Source of the DNA: JAGNXB01 sp964471595
Lineage (GTDB): Bacteria > Bacteroidota > Bacteroidia > Chitinophagales > Saprospiraceae
Length of the DNA stretch: 64,000 nucleotides
Direction of reading: 5' to 3'
NCBI GenBank assembly: GCA_964471595.1
Contig: CAYYGN010000001.1
Location: 186,001-250,000, forward strand
Shown here: one piece after another, positions 18,469-28,548 of the stretch
Layout: the number at the start of each line of letters is the position of its first letter
Position numbering within the stretch: the stretch's first letter is position 1
Translations under genes and position numbers: made by a program
The notes under the pieces: generated by a model
Told to the model about the DNA's origin: nothing
What the model saw: only the letters and a program-made list of their open reading frames with translations
Database searches by the model: none

Positions 18469-20874
18469 ATGACAGAAGACGAAACGCAGACCTTTGAACG
18501 GCCGGAAGGCGACAGACTTTTGAATCCGGGGACCGGACTCCAACCGGCAGAACCCCGCGTCCCCGACCTGTTGTACATCCTGCCTCTTCCGGAAAAACCC
18601 GTATTCCCGGGAGTCATGATTCCGTTGGTCCTCCGGGGCGAACGCGCCATGGAAGTGTTGAAGCGCGCCCATGAGGAAACCGACCGTTATGTCGGATTGG
18701 TCTATGCCCCGGAAAGTGACCACCAGGAGCCGGTCATACCCCATGACACCGGCACGGCAGCCCGCATTCTGCAGACCCGACCTCTGGCACCCGACACCGT
18801 TCAAGTGCTGGTCATGGGATTTCACCGCATCCGGCGTGTGCTGTTCATCCCCGATGACAAAGTGGAAAGATGGCGGGTGCGTCATCTCCCGGATCCGCCT
18901 CCGGGCGAGGAAACGGAAATGAAAGCCTGGATGCTTTCGATCGGCAACGAGATCAAGCAACTCATCCGTGCGAGTCCGGTGGCGCAGGAACAACTCAACA
19001 TGCTGACCAGCCAGTTGAATTACAACCGTCCCGGCGTCACCATGGACATTGTGTCCAACCTCCTCACCCGGGAAGGCGGGCAGCTGCAGGAATTACTGGA
19101 GGCCGTAGCCCTGAAGGACAGAGCCCGTATTCTGCTGGGTCTCCTCAAGGAGGAAGTCGAACTGGCATTGATCCAGAAGAGGATCCACAAAGAGGTCGAG
19201 GAAACGGTCAACAGACAGCAAAAAGAGTTTTTTCTCCGGCAGCAACTCCAGGCCATCAAAAAGGAACTGGGCCTGGAAAAAGATGGTAAAGAGACCGAAA
19301 TCGAAGCCCTTCTCGGCCGGTTGAAAAAGCTCAAATTGTCCCGGGAAGCCCGGCAAGTGGTGGATGACGAGATCCGCAAACTGGAAATCCTGCAACCACA
19401 ATCCCCGGAATACCATGTATCCCGGAATTATCTCGACTGGATAGCCGACCTGCCGTGGGGCAAGAGGTCGAAGGACAATCTTTCCGTACCACAGGCCCGA
19501 GCGTTGCTTGAGCGCGACCATTACGGGCTGGAAGATGTCAAGGATCTGATCCTGGAGTTTCTCAGCAGCATTCACCGCAAAGGACGGGTAGGCGGATCGG
19601 TGATCTGTCTGGTGGGTCCCCCCGGCGTTGGCAAAACCTCCATCGGGCATTCGATTGCCGATGCGCTGGGTCGTCAATTTTTTCGCTTTTCCGTAGGGGG
19701 AATGCGCGATGAAGCGGAGATCAAAGGGCACCGTCGTACCTATATCGGTGCGATGCCCGGCAAGCTCATTCAGGCCCTCAAACGGGTGGGTGTATCCAAT
19801 CCGGTGATCATGCTGGATGAAATCGACAAGATCGGATCAAGCTTTCAGGGCGACCCCGCCTCAGCCCTGCTGGAAGTCCTCGATCCCGAGCAAAACCAGC
19901 GATTCCTCGATCATTACATCGACATTCCTTTTGACTTGTCGCACGTTTTGTTCCTTACGACAGCCAACCAACTGGACACCATTCCCGCCCCTTTGCTTGA
20001 CCGGATGGAGGTCATCCGGCTATCGGGCTACATCCTGGAGGACAAAATCGAGATCGCCCGGCGTTATCTGGTGCCCAGGCTGTTGCGCGAACTGAAGTAC
20101 GAGGAAGATGAAATCCGCTTTTCCGATGAGGTCCTACGGCTCATCATCGACCGGTATGCCCGCGAAGCCGGGGTGCGCAATCTGGAAAAACTGATCCGAA
20201 AGATCATTCGCAAAATCACCCTGGCCCTTACCGAGGGCATGGAGGTTCGCACCCATTTATTGCCGGAAGATGTGGAATCCTTTCTGGGCAAACCGGTCTT
20301 TTCCCCTGAAATGCAGTATGCCAGGACCTTGCCCGGCACCGTCACGGGATTGGCCTACACGGCCTACGGTGGATCCACGCTGTACATCGAGGCATCGGGT
20401 ATCCGCAGTTCTTCTCCCGGATTCAAACAGACCGGACAACTGGGCAAAGTCATGCAGGAGTCGGCCGAGATCGCCTACACCTATGTAAGGGCACGGCTGT
20501 CGGAAGGGATGGAGGCCAACCCTTACTTCAACGAGCATTTTATTCACCTCCACGTACCTGCCGGCGCGACCCCCAAGGACGGCCCGTCAGCCGGCATCAC
20601 CATGGCGCTCGCGCTGTATTCGCTGGCTACCGGCCAGGCGGTCCGGAAAGAACTGGCCATGACGGGTGAATTGACGCTGACCGGCAAGGTACTCGCGGTG
20701 GGAGGCATCCGTGAAAAGGTCATTGCCGCCCGCCGGGCTGACCTGAAAGAACTCATTCTGCCCCAGGACAACCGGTATGACTTTGAAGAATTGCCGGCCC
20801 ATATCCGCGAGGGCTTGATCGTGCGATATGCCGATTACTTCGATGACGTCATTCGGGCGGTGTATTATCCTTGA
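18469..20874 (+). CDS. lon: ATP-dependent protease Lon
   Basis: An 801-aa Lon protease of normal length, a cytosolic AAA+ protease that degrades misfolded and regulatory proteins. Seen: N-terminal substrate-binding domain (LYILPLPEKPVFPGVMIPL), Walker A GPPGVGKT (residues 383-390), Walker B VIMLDEIDKIG, and the Ser-Lys peptidase dyad: Ser707 in PKDGPSAG and Lys750 in IREKVIAA, spaced 43 residues apart as in other Lon enzymes. ATG 18469 is chosen over the in-frame ATG 18415 because the earlier stretch is Cys/Gly-rich and unlike Lon. It starts 66 bp after the macroglobulin gene on the same strand. Confidence 0.96.
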   Translation: MTEDETQTFERPEGDRLLNPGTGLQPAEPRVPDLLYILPLPEKPVFPGVMIPLVLRGERAMEVLKRAHEETDRYVGLVYAPESDHQEPVIPHDTGTAARILQTRPLAPDTVQVLVMGFHRIRRVLFIPDDKVERWRVRHLPDPPPGEETEMKAWMLSIGNEIKQLIRASPVAQEQLNMLTSQLNYNRPGVTMDIVSNLLTREGGQLQELLEAVALKDRARILLGLLKEEVELALIQKRIHKEVEETVNRQQKEFFLRQQLQAIKKELGLEKDGKETEIEALLGRLKKLKLSREARQVVDDEIRKLEILQPQSPEYHVSRNYLDWIADLPWGKRSKDNLSVPQARALLERDHYGLEDVKDLILEFLSSIHRKGRVGGSVICLVGPPGVGKTSIGHSIADALGRQFFRFSVGGMRDEAEIKGHRRTYIGAMPGKLIQALKRVGVSNPVIMLDEIDKIGSSFQGDPASALLEVLDPEQNQRFLDHYIDIPFDLSHVLFLTTANQLDTIPAPLLDRMEVIRLSGYILEDKIEIARRYLVPRLLRELKYEEDEIRFSDEVLRLIIDRYAREAGVRNLEKLIRKIIRKITLALTEGMEVRTHLLPEDVESFLGKPVFSPEMQYARTLPGTVTGLAYTAYGGSTLYIEASGIRSSSPGFKQTGQLGKVMQESAEIAYTYVRARLSEGMEANPYFNEHFIHLHVPAGATPKDGPSAGITMALALYSLATGQAVRKELAMTGELTLTGKVLAVGGIREKVIAARRADLKELILPQDNRYDFEELPAHIREGLIVRYADYFDDVIRAVYYP

Positions 20875-20883
20875 GCCTCCGGC

Positions 20884-20914
20884 TTGGCCGGAAAGGTGGT
20901 AGTGTGTACTTTTA
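20884..20914 (+). promoter_or_regulatory. Candidate promoter of the secreted subtilase gene
   Basis: TTG (20884-20886), 20 nt, then TACTTTTA (20907-20914), which differs from TAnnTTTG at one base. It lies 20 bp before ATG 20934 and after the lon stop codon. A small GC hairpin (CCGGC/GCCGG, 20879-20891) overlaps the upstream box and has no T-tract. Confidence 0.35.
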
Positions 20915-20933
20915 AGGAACCAAACCTACCGGC

Positions 20934-23900
20934 ATGATCCGTTTCTTGACTCTTCTGGCTATCCTTGGCCTTGGCATTCCTTCCCTGAAAGCCCAGTCCG
21001 TCCCTCTGCTTCGTTTGCAAAGCGGTCATTATCCGCTACCGGTCTTGAAGGGGGAAAGGGTTGCCTGGCCCGAAGCACCGGAAGGCTCTGACCGATCATG
21101 GGGATGGCTCCAGTTCACGCGCGCGCTGCGTTCATCCGAAATCCGAGCGCTGCAGGAATCCGGTATTTCCCTGCTGGGCTATGTGGACGATCATGCCTAC
21201 TATGTATCCATGCCGGCTGCCCTGCCCGGAGATTTCCTGCGATCCCTGCCGCTGCACGCCATTCATGCTTTCATGCCTGAACACCGCATCCATCCTGCCT
21301 TGTTGCCCTGGCTCGAAGGATCGGGGAAGAACGCCGGGAAATGCCGTATTCAATTGGCCTTTCACGAAGGCCTCCCCTTTGCATCGGGCCTTTCTGCCCT
21401 GCAAAAGGCCGGGTTTCGGACAGCGAAATGGCAGGAGGGCACCGGTTGGGTCCACCTGACCCTCCAGAGCAGCGACTTGCCACGACTCGCGTCCCTGCCC
21501 TGCATCCGTTATATCGAACCTCTTCCTTCTCCCGGCGAACCCGAGGATCGCAACGGGAGGGCCATGCACCGGTCCAATCTGGTCATGCGGTCCGAAATTC
21601 ATCCCGGACTCCGATTGGACGGTAGCGGAGTCCGCATGTTAATCCGCGATGACGGCCGGATCGGGCCCCACATTGATTACCAGGGACGTCTCAACCAGGA
21701 ATACTGTATCCGGTCGGAAACGCACGGGGATCACGGAGACATGGTGGCCGGGATCGCTGCCGGAGCCAATAATCTCAATCCCGCTGTGGCCGGAATGGCC
21801 GCCGGCGCCATGATCTATACCGAGGACTATGACGGTGATTTTCCCGCCTACACCGAAGACCTCATCACCCAGGAAAGCATCACGCTGACCAACTCCTCCT
21901 ACAGTGACGGCTGTAATGAAGGCTACACCTTGCGGAGTGAAAGGGTGGACAGGCAGATTTGGGAAAATGCCGCTCTCATGCATGTCTTTTCGGCCGGAAA
22001 TGCCGGTACGAGCGATTGCGATTATGGCGCTGGACCCTTTTGGGGCAACGTCACCGGTGGACACAAAGCCGGCAAGAATGCCATTGCCACGGCCAACCTG
22101 TACAGCAATCTCACCATCGTGCCTTCCAGCAGCCGGGGGCCGGTGCACGACGGACGGCTCAAACCCGACATCAGCGCCCACGGTCAAAACCAGCTCAGCA
22201 CTTATCCCAATCATACCATCAATCTCGGTGGCGGCACCTCGGCGGCAGCGCCGGGAATCGCCGGCGTCCTCGCCCAACTGAGCCAGGGATACCTCGAAAA
22301 ATCCGGGGAGACCAATGCCCCTGCTGCCCTGTTGAAATCCATTCTGCTGAATACCGCTACCGATTTGGGTCAACCGGGTCCCGACTTCATATTCGGTTGG
22401 GGGCATGTCAATGCCTGGGAAGCCTGGAGGGTCCTTGAAGCCGGACAATTCCGTGAAATCCAGGTGCCCCCCGGGGAATCAGTGACCCTGGATATCGAGG
22501 TACCTGCCGGGCTCGCCGAAGCCCGGTTCATGCTGTACTGGCCCGACCCGCCGGCCATGCCGCAAGCGGCCAAGGCCCTGCTGCAGGACTTCGATCTGAC
22601 CGTCATCCCTCCGGGCGGTGGACAGCCTTTGCTCCCTCTTGTCCTGAACAGCACTCCCGACCCTGCACTTCTTAATCAACCGGCCCAACCCGGCGAAGAC
22701 CATGTCAACAACGTTGAACAGGTGCGGGTTGCCCATCCGATCGCCGGAACTTATCAGGTGGAGATCCGGGGCACCAACCTGCCTTTCGGCGATGCCGGTG
22801 CCTGGTTGACCCATGCGTTTTTTACCGGCAAACCCTATCTGGTATTTCCCGCCGGAGGCGAAGCCTTTGCTCCCGGTGAAGAGATCACCCTGTACTGGGA
22901 GGCTTCGTCATCTGCGGATCCCTGGCAGATTGAATTTTCGTCCGACAACGGGCAGAACTGGGAAATGCTGGCGGATTCCATTGCCGGCAGCGCCCGGCAT
23001 CACCTCCTGGAAGTCCCGGAGGTGGCCACCAAAGAGGCCTGGTTCCGGCTGATCCAGGGCGCCGACACGCTCTTGCCCGACCATCCTCTCACCGTTTTTC
23101 CGTTACCCACAGCCTTGCGGGTAGCCCGTGCCTGCCCTGATTCGGTGTTCCTGGCCTGGGATCCTTCCGAAGGCGCTACCTCCTGGTTTGTCCATCAACT
23201 GGGCGACCGATACATGGAAATCACGGCTACGGTGGATACCACTGCTTTCGGGATGGCCACCTGGAATCCCCTTGCCGACAACTGGGTCGCTCTCCAGAGC
23301 CGGGGTGCCGACGATATCGTCTCCCCGCGGACGGTAGCCCTGAATCTGCGTTCGGGACTCATCCAGTGCCGCCAGGAATTCGACACCCGTGTGGCCAGCA
23401 TCCTGTCACCCATCCAACTGGAACTGACCGCCTGCGAGCCGGCCCCGCTGGTGTTTACCCTTTCGGTCCGCAATGACGGCTTGCAACCCGTGGAAAATGT
23501 GCCCATTTCCTACCAGGTAGGCCAGGCGGCGCCGGTATCGGAGATCATCACCGGGACGATCAATCCGGGAGGCGTACGATTTTACAAATTCATAACACCG
23601 CCGCTGTTTACGGAGTCAGGATCCATCCCGATTGCTTTCTGGACGGACCTCGACAACGACCAGTTCAGGTACAACGACACGATATCCGCCATGGTGGAGG
23701 TGACGATTCGCACCACGGGTGTCCTCCAACCCAATGTCACCGAAGACTTCGAGGCGGCGCTCGATCTGCCTGTGGACTGGAGTCTGCGGTCGAGCAACAA
23801 CGATTGGACCTGGACGGTATTCCGGATACCGCAGGATGGCGGTGATTCGACCAATGCACTGGTCATGCCCAACTTCTTTTACGACCAGATCGGCGAACAG

Positions 23901-25019
23901 GACGTGGTGGTTTCGCCGCAAATCGACCTGACACTGGCCGGGCAGCCCAGGATGGGATTTGACCTTGCCTACAACGGGATATTCGGGCAGGCCCCTGACA
24001 CGCTGATCATTGAAGTGGCCACCGATTGTGAAGAGGACAACGCCGAGCGGATCCTCCAACTGACCGGGTCGCCGTTGATCACGGCGGTGGATCCCTTCGG
24101 CAACAACGGCCCCTATGTCCCGGTCAATCCGGAGGACTGGCGGTATGAGGAAATTGACCTCAGTCCCTGGGCAGGTAAAAAGGTGTTAATCCTGATCCGC
24201 AACCATGCGGGTTATGGCAACAATCTGTGGCTGGACAACATCCGTCTGTTGGACGATGCGCCGGTGGGTGTGACGGCCGGTATGGCGGCTGACCGGATGT
24301 ATGCCTGTGTGGGTCAATTGATCCAGTTTGCCGACGACTCACAGGGGCAGCCGGATACGTGGGCGTGGGATTTCGGCACCGGAGCCGATCCGGCGACGGC
24401 AAGCGGGCCGGGTCCGCATGCGGTGACCTATGCAGCACCGGGATTTGTCGAAGTGACACTGGTGGCATCCCGGGGCATGGTGACGGACACGGTCACGCGG
24501 ATGTGGGAGGTCAGGGATTTGCCGGTGGCTGCCTTTTCTGCCGAAGTGGCCGGCGACACCCTGTATCTGACCAATGAAAGTCAGGGTGGGGAATCCTGGA
24601 TCTGGATGACCGACCTGCCTTCCGGATCCACGGATGCCTCTCCGGTTTTTCCGCTGAACGGTTTGACGGAGGGGTCCATCACCATCACGCTGGTTGCGCT
24701 CAACGGTTGCGGAGCGGACTCCGTGACGACGGTGCTGGAACTCACTTCGGTGGATGGCTACCGGGGACTGGCAGAGGGCTGGACGTTGTATCCCAACCCG
24801 GCGGGTGAACGTTTTTGGCTGAGGGGCTTGTCGGAAGGCGGACCTTTGTGGTGGGAGCTGGTGGCGGTGGACGGCCGTGTGGTGGCCGGCGGTGTGGTCG
24901 AAACAGCCCGGGGCCCGGTAGATGTTTTACTGGCGCCGGCGGGCATCGGGGTCGGCGTGTACGGCTTACGGCTGGTCCAGGGCGGCAAGAGCGGCACGGT
25001 GGTGTTCAGGAAGGAGTGA
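20934..25019 (+). CDS. Secreted subtilisin-like serine protease (S8) with T9SS type A sorting domain
   Basis: A 1361-aa secreted protease. The signal peptide ends near LKAQS. The S8 domain carries the catalytic triad as Asp239 (LIRDDG), His267 (DHGDMVAGIAAG) and Ser436 (GGGTSAAAPG), with oxyanion-side context FSAGNAG. Downstream are beta-sandwich modules: a P-domain-like stretch after the protease, a fibronectin-like segment (ALRVARACPDSVFLAWDPSEGATSW), a MAM/adhesion-like segment (EDFEAALDLPVDWSLRSSNNDW), a PKD-like module (WAWDFGTGADPATASGPGPHAV), and a type A C-terminal sorting domain (WTLYPNPAGERFWL to SGTVVFRKE). The substrate is unknown; the residues before Asp239 may act as a propeptide. 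Composition becomes more GC-rich towards the 3' end. Confidence 0.9.
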   Translation: MIRFLTLLAILGLGIPSLKAQSVPLLRLQSGHYPLPVLKGERVAWPEAPEGSDRSWGWLQFTRALRSSEIRALQESGISLLGYVDDHAYYVSMPAALPGDFLRSLPLHAIHAFMPEHRIHPALLPWLEGSGKNAGKCRIQLAFHEGLPFASGLSALQKAGFRTAKWQEGTGWVHLTLQSSDLPRLASLPCIRYIEPLPSPGEPEDRNGRAMHRSNLVMRSEIHPGLRLDGSGVRMLIRDDGRIGPHIDYQGRLNQEYCIRSETHGDHGDMVAGIAAGANNLNPAVAGMAAGAMIYTEDYDGDFPAYTEDLITQESITLTNSSYSDGCNEGYTLRSERVDRQIWENAALMHVFSAGNAGTSDCDYGAGPFWGNVTGGHKAGKNAIATANLYSNLTIVPSSSRGPVHDGRLKPDISAHGQNQLSTYPNHTINLGGGTSAAAPGIAGVLAQLSQGYLEKSGETNAPAALLKSILLNTATDLGQPGPDFIFGWGHVNAWEAWRVLEAGQFREIQVPPGESVTLDIEVPAGLAEARFMLYWPDPPAMPQAAKALLQDFDLTVIPPGGGQPLLPLVLNSTPDPALLNQPAQPGEDHVNNVEQVRVAHPIAGTYQVEIRGTNLPFGDAGAWLTHAFFTGKPYLVFPAGGEAFAPGEEITLYWEASSSADPWQIEFSSDNGQNWEMLADSIAGSARHHLLEVPEVATKEAWFRLIQGADTLLPDHPLTVFPLPTALRVARACPDSVFLAWDPSEGATSWFVHQLGDRYMEITATVDTTAFGMATWNPLADNWVALQSRGADDIVSPRTVALNLRSGLIQCRQEFDTRVASILSPIQLELTACEPAPLVFTLSVRNDGLQPVENVPISYQVGQAAPVSEIITGTINPGGVRFYKFITPPLFTESGSIPIAFWTDLDNDQFRYNDTISAMVEVTIRTTGVLQPNVTEDFEAALDLPVDWSLRSSNNDWTWTVFRIPQDGGDSTNALVMPNFFYDQIGEQDVVVSPQIDLTLAGQPRMGFDLAYNGIFGQAPDTLIIEVATDCEEDNAERILQLTGSPLITAVDPFGNNGPYVPVNPEDWRYEEIDLSPWAGKKVLILIRNHAGYGNNLWLDNIRLLDDAPVGVTAGMAADRMYACVGQLIQFADDSQGQPDTWAWDFGTGADPATASGPGPHAVTYAAPGFVEVTLVASRGMVTDTVTRMWEVRDLPVAAFSAEVAGDTLYLTNESQGGESWIWMTDLPSGSTDASPVFPLNGLTEGSITITLVALNGCGADSVTTVLELTSVDGYRGLAEGWTLYPNPAGERFWLRGLSEGGPLWWELVAVDGRVVAGGVVETARGPVDVLLAPAGIGVGVYGLRLVQGGKSGTVVFRKE

Positions 25020-25102
25020 GGGGGGCCAAAGCAATGAATCCGGGATTGCCTCAATGGCTAACCGGAGCTATCTGACATGTATCGGCCATTGATCATGCAA
25101 AT

Positions 25103-25134
25103 CTTTTTTTGATTAACGATGTGTCAATTGAAAC
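25103..25134 (+). other. CRISPR-repeat-like element upstream of cas6
   Basis: A 32-nt stretch begins CTTTT and ends AATTGAAAC, as the 30-nt array repeats do, with a divergent middle. The end contains ATTGAAAC, the 8-nt sequence expected to form the 5' handle of mature crRNA in this repeat family. It is followed by 33 nt, close to spacer length, and then the cas6 ATG. The AT-rich promoter region of the operon (including TATATTG at 25144-25150) falls in that interval. It may be a degenerate repeat or a regulatory crRNA-like element. Confidence 0.4.
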
Positions 25135-25167
25135 AAAAAAATGTATATTGCGTAGCGAAAGTAGATC

Positions 25168-25830
25168 ATGCGCCTCCAACTCCATATTTCACCATCTTTA
25201 ACAGTTGTTCCTTTTGATCATCTCCCCGTACTGACAGGAGCATTACACAAATGGCTGGGACCCAACCATGAACACGGAGGATTGAGTTTGTACTCATTCT
25301 CCTGGTTGCAGGGGGGCAAAGCCGATTCGAAAGGCCTACGTTTTCCGGAAGGAGCCACTTGGATGATCAGTGCATTGGATGGAGAATTTCTCATGAATAA
25401 CATAAAAGGCATCATGGCGGAACCCGGAATAAACTGGGGGATGGAAGTCCGCGAAGTCACACTCCAGACTCCACCTGTTCTTACGGAACCGGAATTTCGC
25501 TTTTTGGTATCAAGTCCTGTGTTGGTCAAAACTTCACGACCGGACGGCACCACAGAACACCTTGTCTTTTCCGATCCCGCGGCGGATGAAGTTATGACCC
25601 ATACGATGCGGCACAAAATGCGTGTAGCCAATGTTTGTGACGAGGGATTGTCCCTACGTTTTGACCGGGAGTACCCATTGGCTCGCACCCAACTGGTAAC
25701 TTACCGAGGCATTGACAACCGGGCCAATTACTGTCCGGTCATTGCCACGGGCACACCTGAACAGTTGGCATTCGTGTGGACTGTCGGGATCGGACACAGC
25801 ACGGGGGTGGGGTTTGGGGGGGTAAAATAA
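25168..25830 (+). CDS. cas6: CRISPR-associated endoribonuclease Cas6
   Basis: A 220-aa protein that would cleave the array transcript inside each repeat to release crRNAs. The fold is recognised by its size, the N-terminal ferredoxin-like start (MRLQLHISPSLTVVPFDHLPVLTGALHKWLG), VSSPVLVK in the middle, and the glycine-rich C-terminal loop GIGHSTGVGFGGVK, a Cas6 hallmark. A His in the first 35 residues is a candidate catalytic residue. It is the first gene of the operon; the G-rich 3' end is a normal coding end, not a frameshift. cas5 starts 6 bp downstream. Confidence 0.88.
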   Translation: MRLQLHISPSLTVVPFDHLPVLTGALHKWLGPNHEHGGLSLYSFSWLQGGKADSKGLRFPEGATWMISALDGEFLMNNIKGIMAEPGINWGMEVREVTLQTPPVLTEPEFRFLVSSPVLVKTSRPDGTTEHLVFSDPAADEVMTHTMRHKMRVANVCDEGLSLRFDREYPLARTQLVTYRGIDNRANYCPVIATGTPEQLAFVWTVGIGHSTGVGFGGVK

Positions 25831-25836
25831 AAAGGT

Positions 25837-26415
25837 ATGCAGTATTATGTAGTAAAATTCGTTGGTCCATTTGCCTTTATCAAACCTTGGACAGCAGTGA
25901 GGGATAGTCAAACTTACTCTCAGCAATTCCTTACACCATCCATGATTAGGGGAATTGAATTGAAACTCTTCCCAGAGCTATTGGATTTATATTCACCAAA
26001 AATATTGCGGCATCGTTTGTCTTATACCGGTTTGAGTTTACAAAGGGAGCGGACTCAACCTAAAGGTATCAAAATAAAGAAAAAAGGGAAATTGGTCGTG
26101 GGTATTGAACGACCCCGCTCCATCATTGACAGAGGGGTGCTCCTAGAGCCTCTACTTTACCTCGCCTTTGCAACATTGGAAGAAGCAGAACACTCAGCCA
26201 AACAGCATATCTGCCTCGCACGGAATGAGGACGTAATGCTGCCTAATGCAGATATACTTAGATTGGATGAACCAGGATTTGACGAAATTCCCGGCTTTGA
26301 ACTGAAAGCGGTTGAAAGTGAAGAGGGCTTTTTGGTTGGCTACAACCGCTTTCAAGAGAGCGCACCTATGTATGGTCAAATCAAAGTGTTTGGGAACCCG
26401 ATTCGCAAATCATAA
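25837..26415 (+). CDS. cas5: CRISPR-associated protein Cas5
   Basis: A 192-aa protein assigned to Cas5, the Cascade subunit that caps the 5' handle of crRNA. Support: the N-terminal YYVVKFVGPFAFIKPWTAVRDS matches the Cas5 beta-strand and Gly-Pro-rich start, the length is right for short type I Cas5 proteins, and it lies between cas6 and cas3. The rest is divergent, so the subtype family cannot be assigned by eye. A Cys-rich motif is absent, and it does not replace Cas6 because a clear Cas6 is encoded upstream. cas3 starts 12 bp downstream. Confidence 0.75.
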   Translation: MQYYVVKFVGPFAFIKPWTAVRDSQTYSQQFLTPSMIRGIELKLFPELLDLYSPKILRHRLSYTGLSLQRERTQPKGIKIKKKGKLVVGIERPRSIIDRGVLLEPLLYLAFATLEEAEHSAKQHICLARNEDVMLPNADILRLDEPGFDEIPGFELKAVESEEGFLVGYNRFQESAPMYGQIKVFGNPIRKS

Positions 26416-26427
26416 CCCAATTATCCC

Positions 26428-28530
26428 ATGCCCCTTTTAGCAAAGAGTGCCAAGAACGGTTCTGTCACACTTGCAGATCACACCCGCCATGTCATGGATA
26501 CCATAATAAAAATGGCTGGAGTATGGGGATTCGATGAAAAACTCGCCAGAAATGGTGCTATCCTACATGATTTAGGTAAGGCGCATCCCTATTTTCAATC
26601 GCAAGTCAGCGATGTCGAAACGCCAACACAAGGTAAGCCTATCCACCGGCATGAATATTCCTCCTTGCTGTTCTTACCTATATTTCCAAAAGTGGATTGG
26701 GACAAATTGATTGATTTGGTGGTTGCACACCACAAACCAATTCGGGACGAGGTAAGGGAGCGCGGAATCTTAGATTTAGATGAAAGATGGGGTCATAACT
26801 TCTACAGAAACCACTTGGGTGATTGGGAATCCTGGTCGCTTCCAGTCTTTGAAATGTTACGAACTGATTTTGAAGTTGCTTTTACGCCACATTCAAAAGA
26901 AGAAGCCCAAGCCGCCCTCGAATATGCCGTAGAATACTGCTGGAATCGTCCTTTGGGTTGGTCGCCGCTGCGTGGGCTGTTGATGGCTGGTGACCATTTC
27001 GCTTCTGCCTTCAACCATGATGTGAATCTTCAATTGGATAGGATACTAAAAAAACCTAACCTTTCATGGTTTCATAGCCGACAAAGCAGTCTTTACCCTC
27101 TCTCGCTAGAACCGACCGACGACCCACGCCCACACACTCTCGTCGTAGCACCCACAGGTGCAGGGAAAACGGACTTCCTACTACGCCGATGCTCTGACAG
27201 GGTGTTCTACACCTTGCCTTATCAGGCGTCTATCAATGCCATGTTCAAGCGGCTGAAAACAGCTATTCCCGATGCTGACATCAGGCTTCAGCACGCCACT
27301 TCTAAAATCGTTGTTGGTGGCAAAACGGACGAACAAATCCTGCAAAACCTGACTGGCTCTGCCGTCAAGATACTAACCCCGCACCAGTTGGCAGGCATCA
27401 TTTTCGGGACGCCTGGCTTTGAGTCGACCATGCTCGATTTGCGAAGCTGCGACGTCATCTTAGACGAGATTCACACCTACGGTGATTTGTCCATGGCCAT
27501 GGTGCTCGAAATTGTCCAGGCACTGCTTCGCCTCAATTGCCGACTACATATAGGCACGGCGACCATGCCCACCATCCTATATGAGCGGATTCTTTCCATG
27601 CTTGGGGGAAAAGAGGCTGTTTATGAAATATCATTACCGGAAACTGTGCTGGACACCTACAACCGCCACCGAATATTTAAAGAGAAGTCAGATTTCTCTA
27701 TCAATGGAACCTTAGAAGCAGCCTTCGAAGCCGGGGAAAAAGTCCTGGTCGTTTTCAATACCATCAAAGCGGCACAAGAAGCCTTTCGGAATTGGCAATA
27801 TGAATACCCGAAAGTCCCCATGATGTTGCTGCACAGCCGATTCCGGCGTAAAGACCGTGTTGAATTAGAAAAGAAACTCCAGTCTGATTACAACAACCAG
27901 AATAAATACCGCCCCTGCCTCGTCGTTTCAACCCAAGTCGTGGAAGTGAGCCTCGACATCAGCTTCGACCGGATGATAACTGAGGCAGCACCCATTGATG
28001 CACTCATACAGCGCTTCGGGCGTATCAATCGCATACGCACAGAAAACCCAGAAACAAAGCCCATCCATGTCATTGCACCGAATGGTAATTGCCGTCCCTA
28101 CAAAATAGAAATTGTAGAAGCCAGCTACGACCAACTGCCTGACGGCGAGGTGTTGGAGGAAAAAACGCTGCAACAGCGGATTGATGCAGTTTTCCAATGC
28201 GTTGACACCAAGGAAATTGATTCTCACCTGATTTGTTGGGAAGGGCAGTACAGAATAAAAGAATTGACGCACCGACCGAAATCGTTGCTGCTCGATGCAC
28301 TCGAAATCGAGGGAGCTGTCTGCATCCTTGAAACTGACCGTGACCACTACCTAGAAGCACAGTACGATGAACGCATTGGGTTAGAAATACCTGTGAGCTT
28401 CAAAGCTATTGCGCATTTATCCAACGAATTTGAACAATTGAAGGAAGGCTCTTTCCCTTTCGTAGTGCCCAACAATTTAGATTATGAGAACATTGGGTTA
28501 GAACTTAAATCAAGGGTAAATATTTGGTAA
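26428..28530 (+). CDS. cas3: CRISPR-associated helicase-nuclease Cas3
   Basis: A 700-aa fused HD nuclease and superfamily 2 helicase that would degrade target DNA recruited by Cascade. HD domain: LADHTRH (His18) and ILHDLGK (His47, Asp48, Lys51), then HRHEYSS. Helicase: Walker A APTGAGKT (near residue 244), DEIH box ILDEIHTY (near 346), GTATMPTILY, and motif VI IQRFGRINR (near 528) preceded by STQVVEVSLDISFD. All core motifs are present, so it should be active. Base composition appears lower in GC than the flanking housekeeping genes. It sits between cas5 and cas8, an unusual place, since in common I-B loci it follows the effector subunits. Confidence 0.95.
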   Translation: MPLLAKSAKNGSVTLADHTRHVMDTIIKMAGVWGFDEKLARNGAILHDLGKAHPYFQSQVSDVETPTQGKPIHRHEYSSLLFLPIFPKVDWDKLIDLVVAHHKPIRDEVRERGILDLDERWGHNFYRNHLGDWESWSLPVFEMLRTDFEVAFTPHSKEEAQAALEYAVEYCWNRPLGWSPLRGLLMAGDHFASAFNHDVNLQLDRILKKPNLSWFHSRQSSLYPLSLEPTDDPRPHTLVVAPTGAGKTDFLLRRCSDRVFYTLPYQASINAMFKRLKTAIPDADIRLQHATSKIVVGGKTDEQILQNLTGSAVKILTPHQLAGIIFGTPGFESTMLDLRSCDVILDEIHTYGDLSMAMVLEIVQALLRLNCRLHIGTATMPTILYERILSMLGGKEAVYEISLPETVLDTYNRHRIFKEKSDFSINGTLEAAFEAGEKVLVVFNTIKAAQEAFRNWQYEYPKVPMMLLHSRFRRKDRVELEKKLQSDYNNQNKYRPCLVVSTQVVEVSLDISFDRMITEAAPIDALIQRFGRINRIRTENPETKPIHVIAPNGNCRPYKIEIVEASYDQLPDGEVLEEKTLQQRIDAVFQCVDTKEIDSHLICWEGQYRIKELTHRPKSLLLDALEIEGAVCILETDRDHYLEAQYDERIGLEIPVSFKAIAHLSNEFEQLKEGSFPFVVPNNLDYENIGLELKSRVNIW

Positions 28531-28548
28531 CAAGCAATTAAAAGTAGA

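Noticed and set aside
25805..25830. G-rich run at the 3' end of cas6 as a frameshift site
   Set aside because: The frame encodes the expected Cas6 glycine-rich loop and stops normally.
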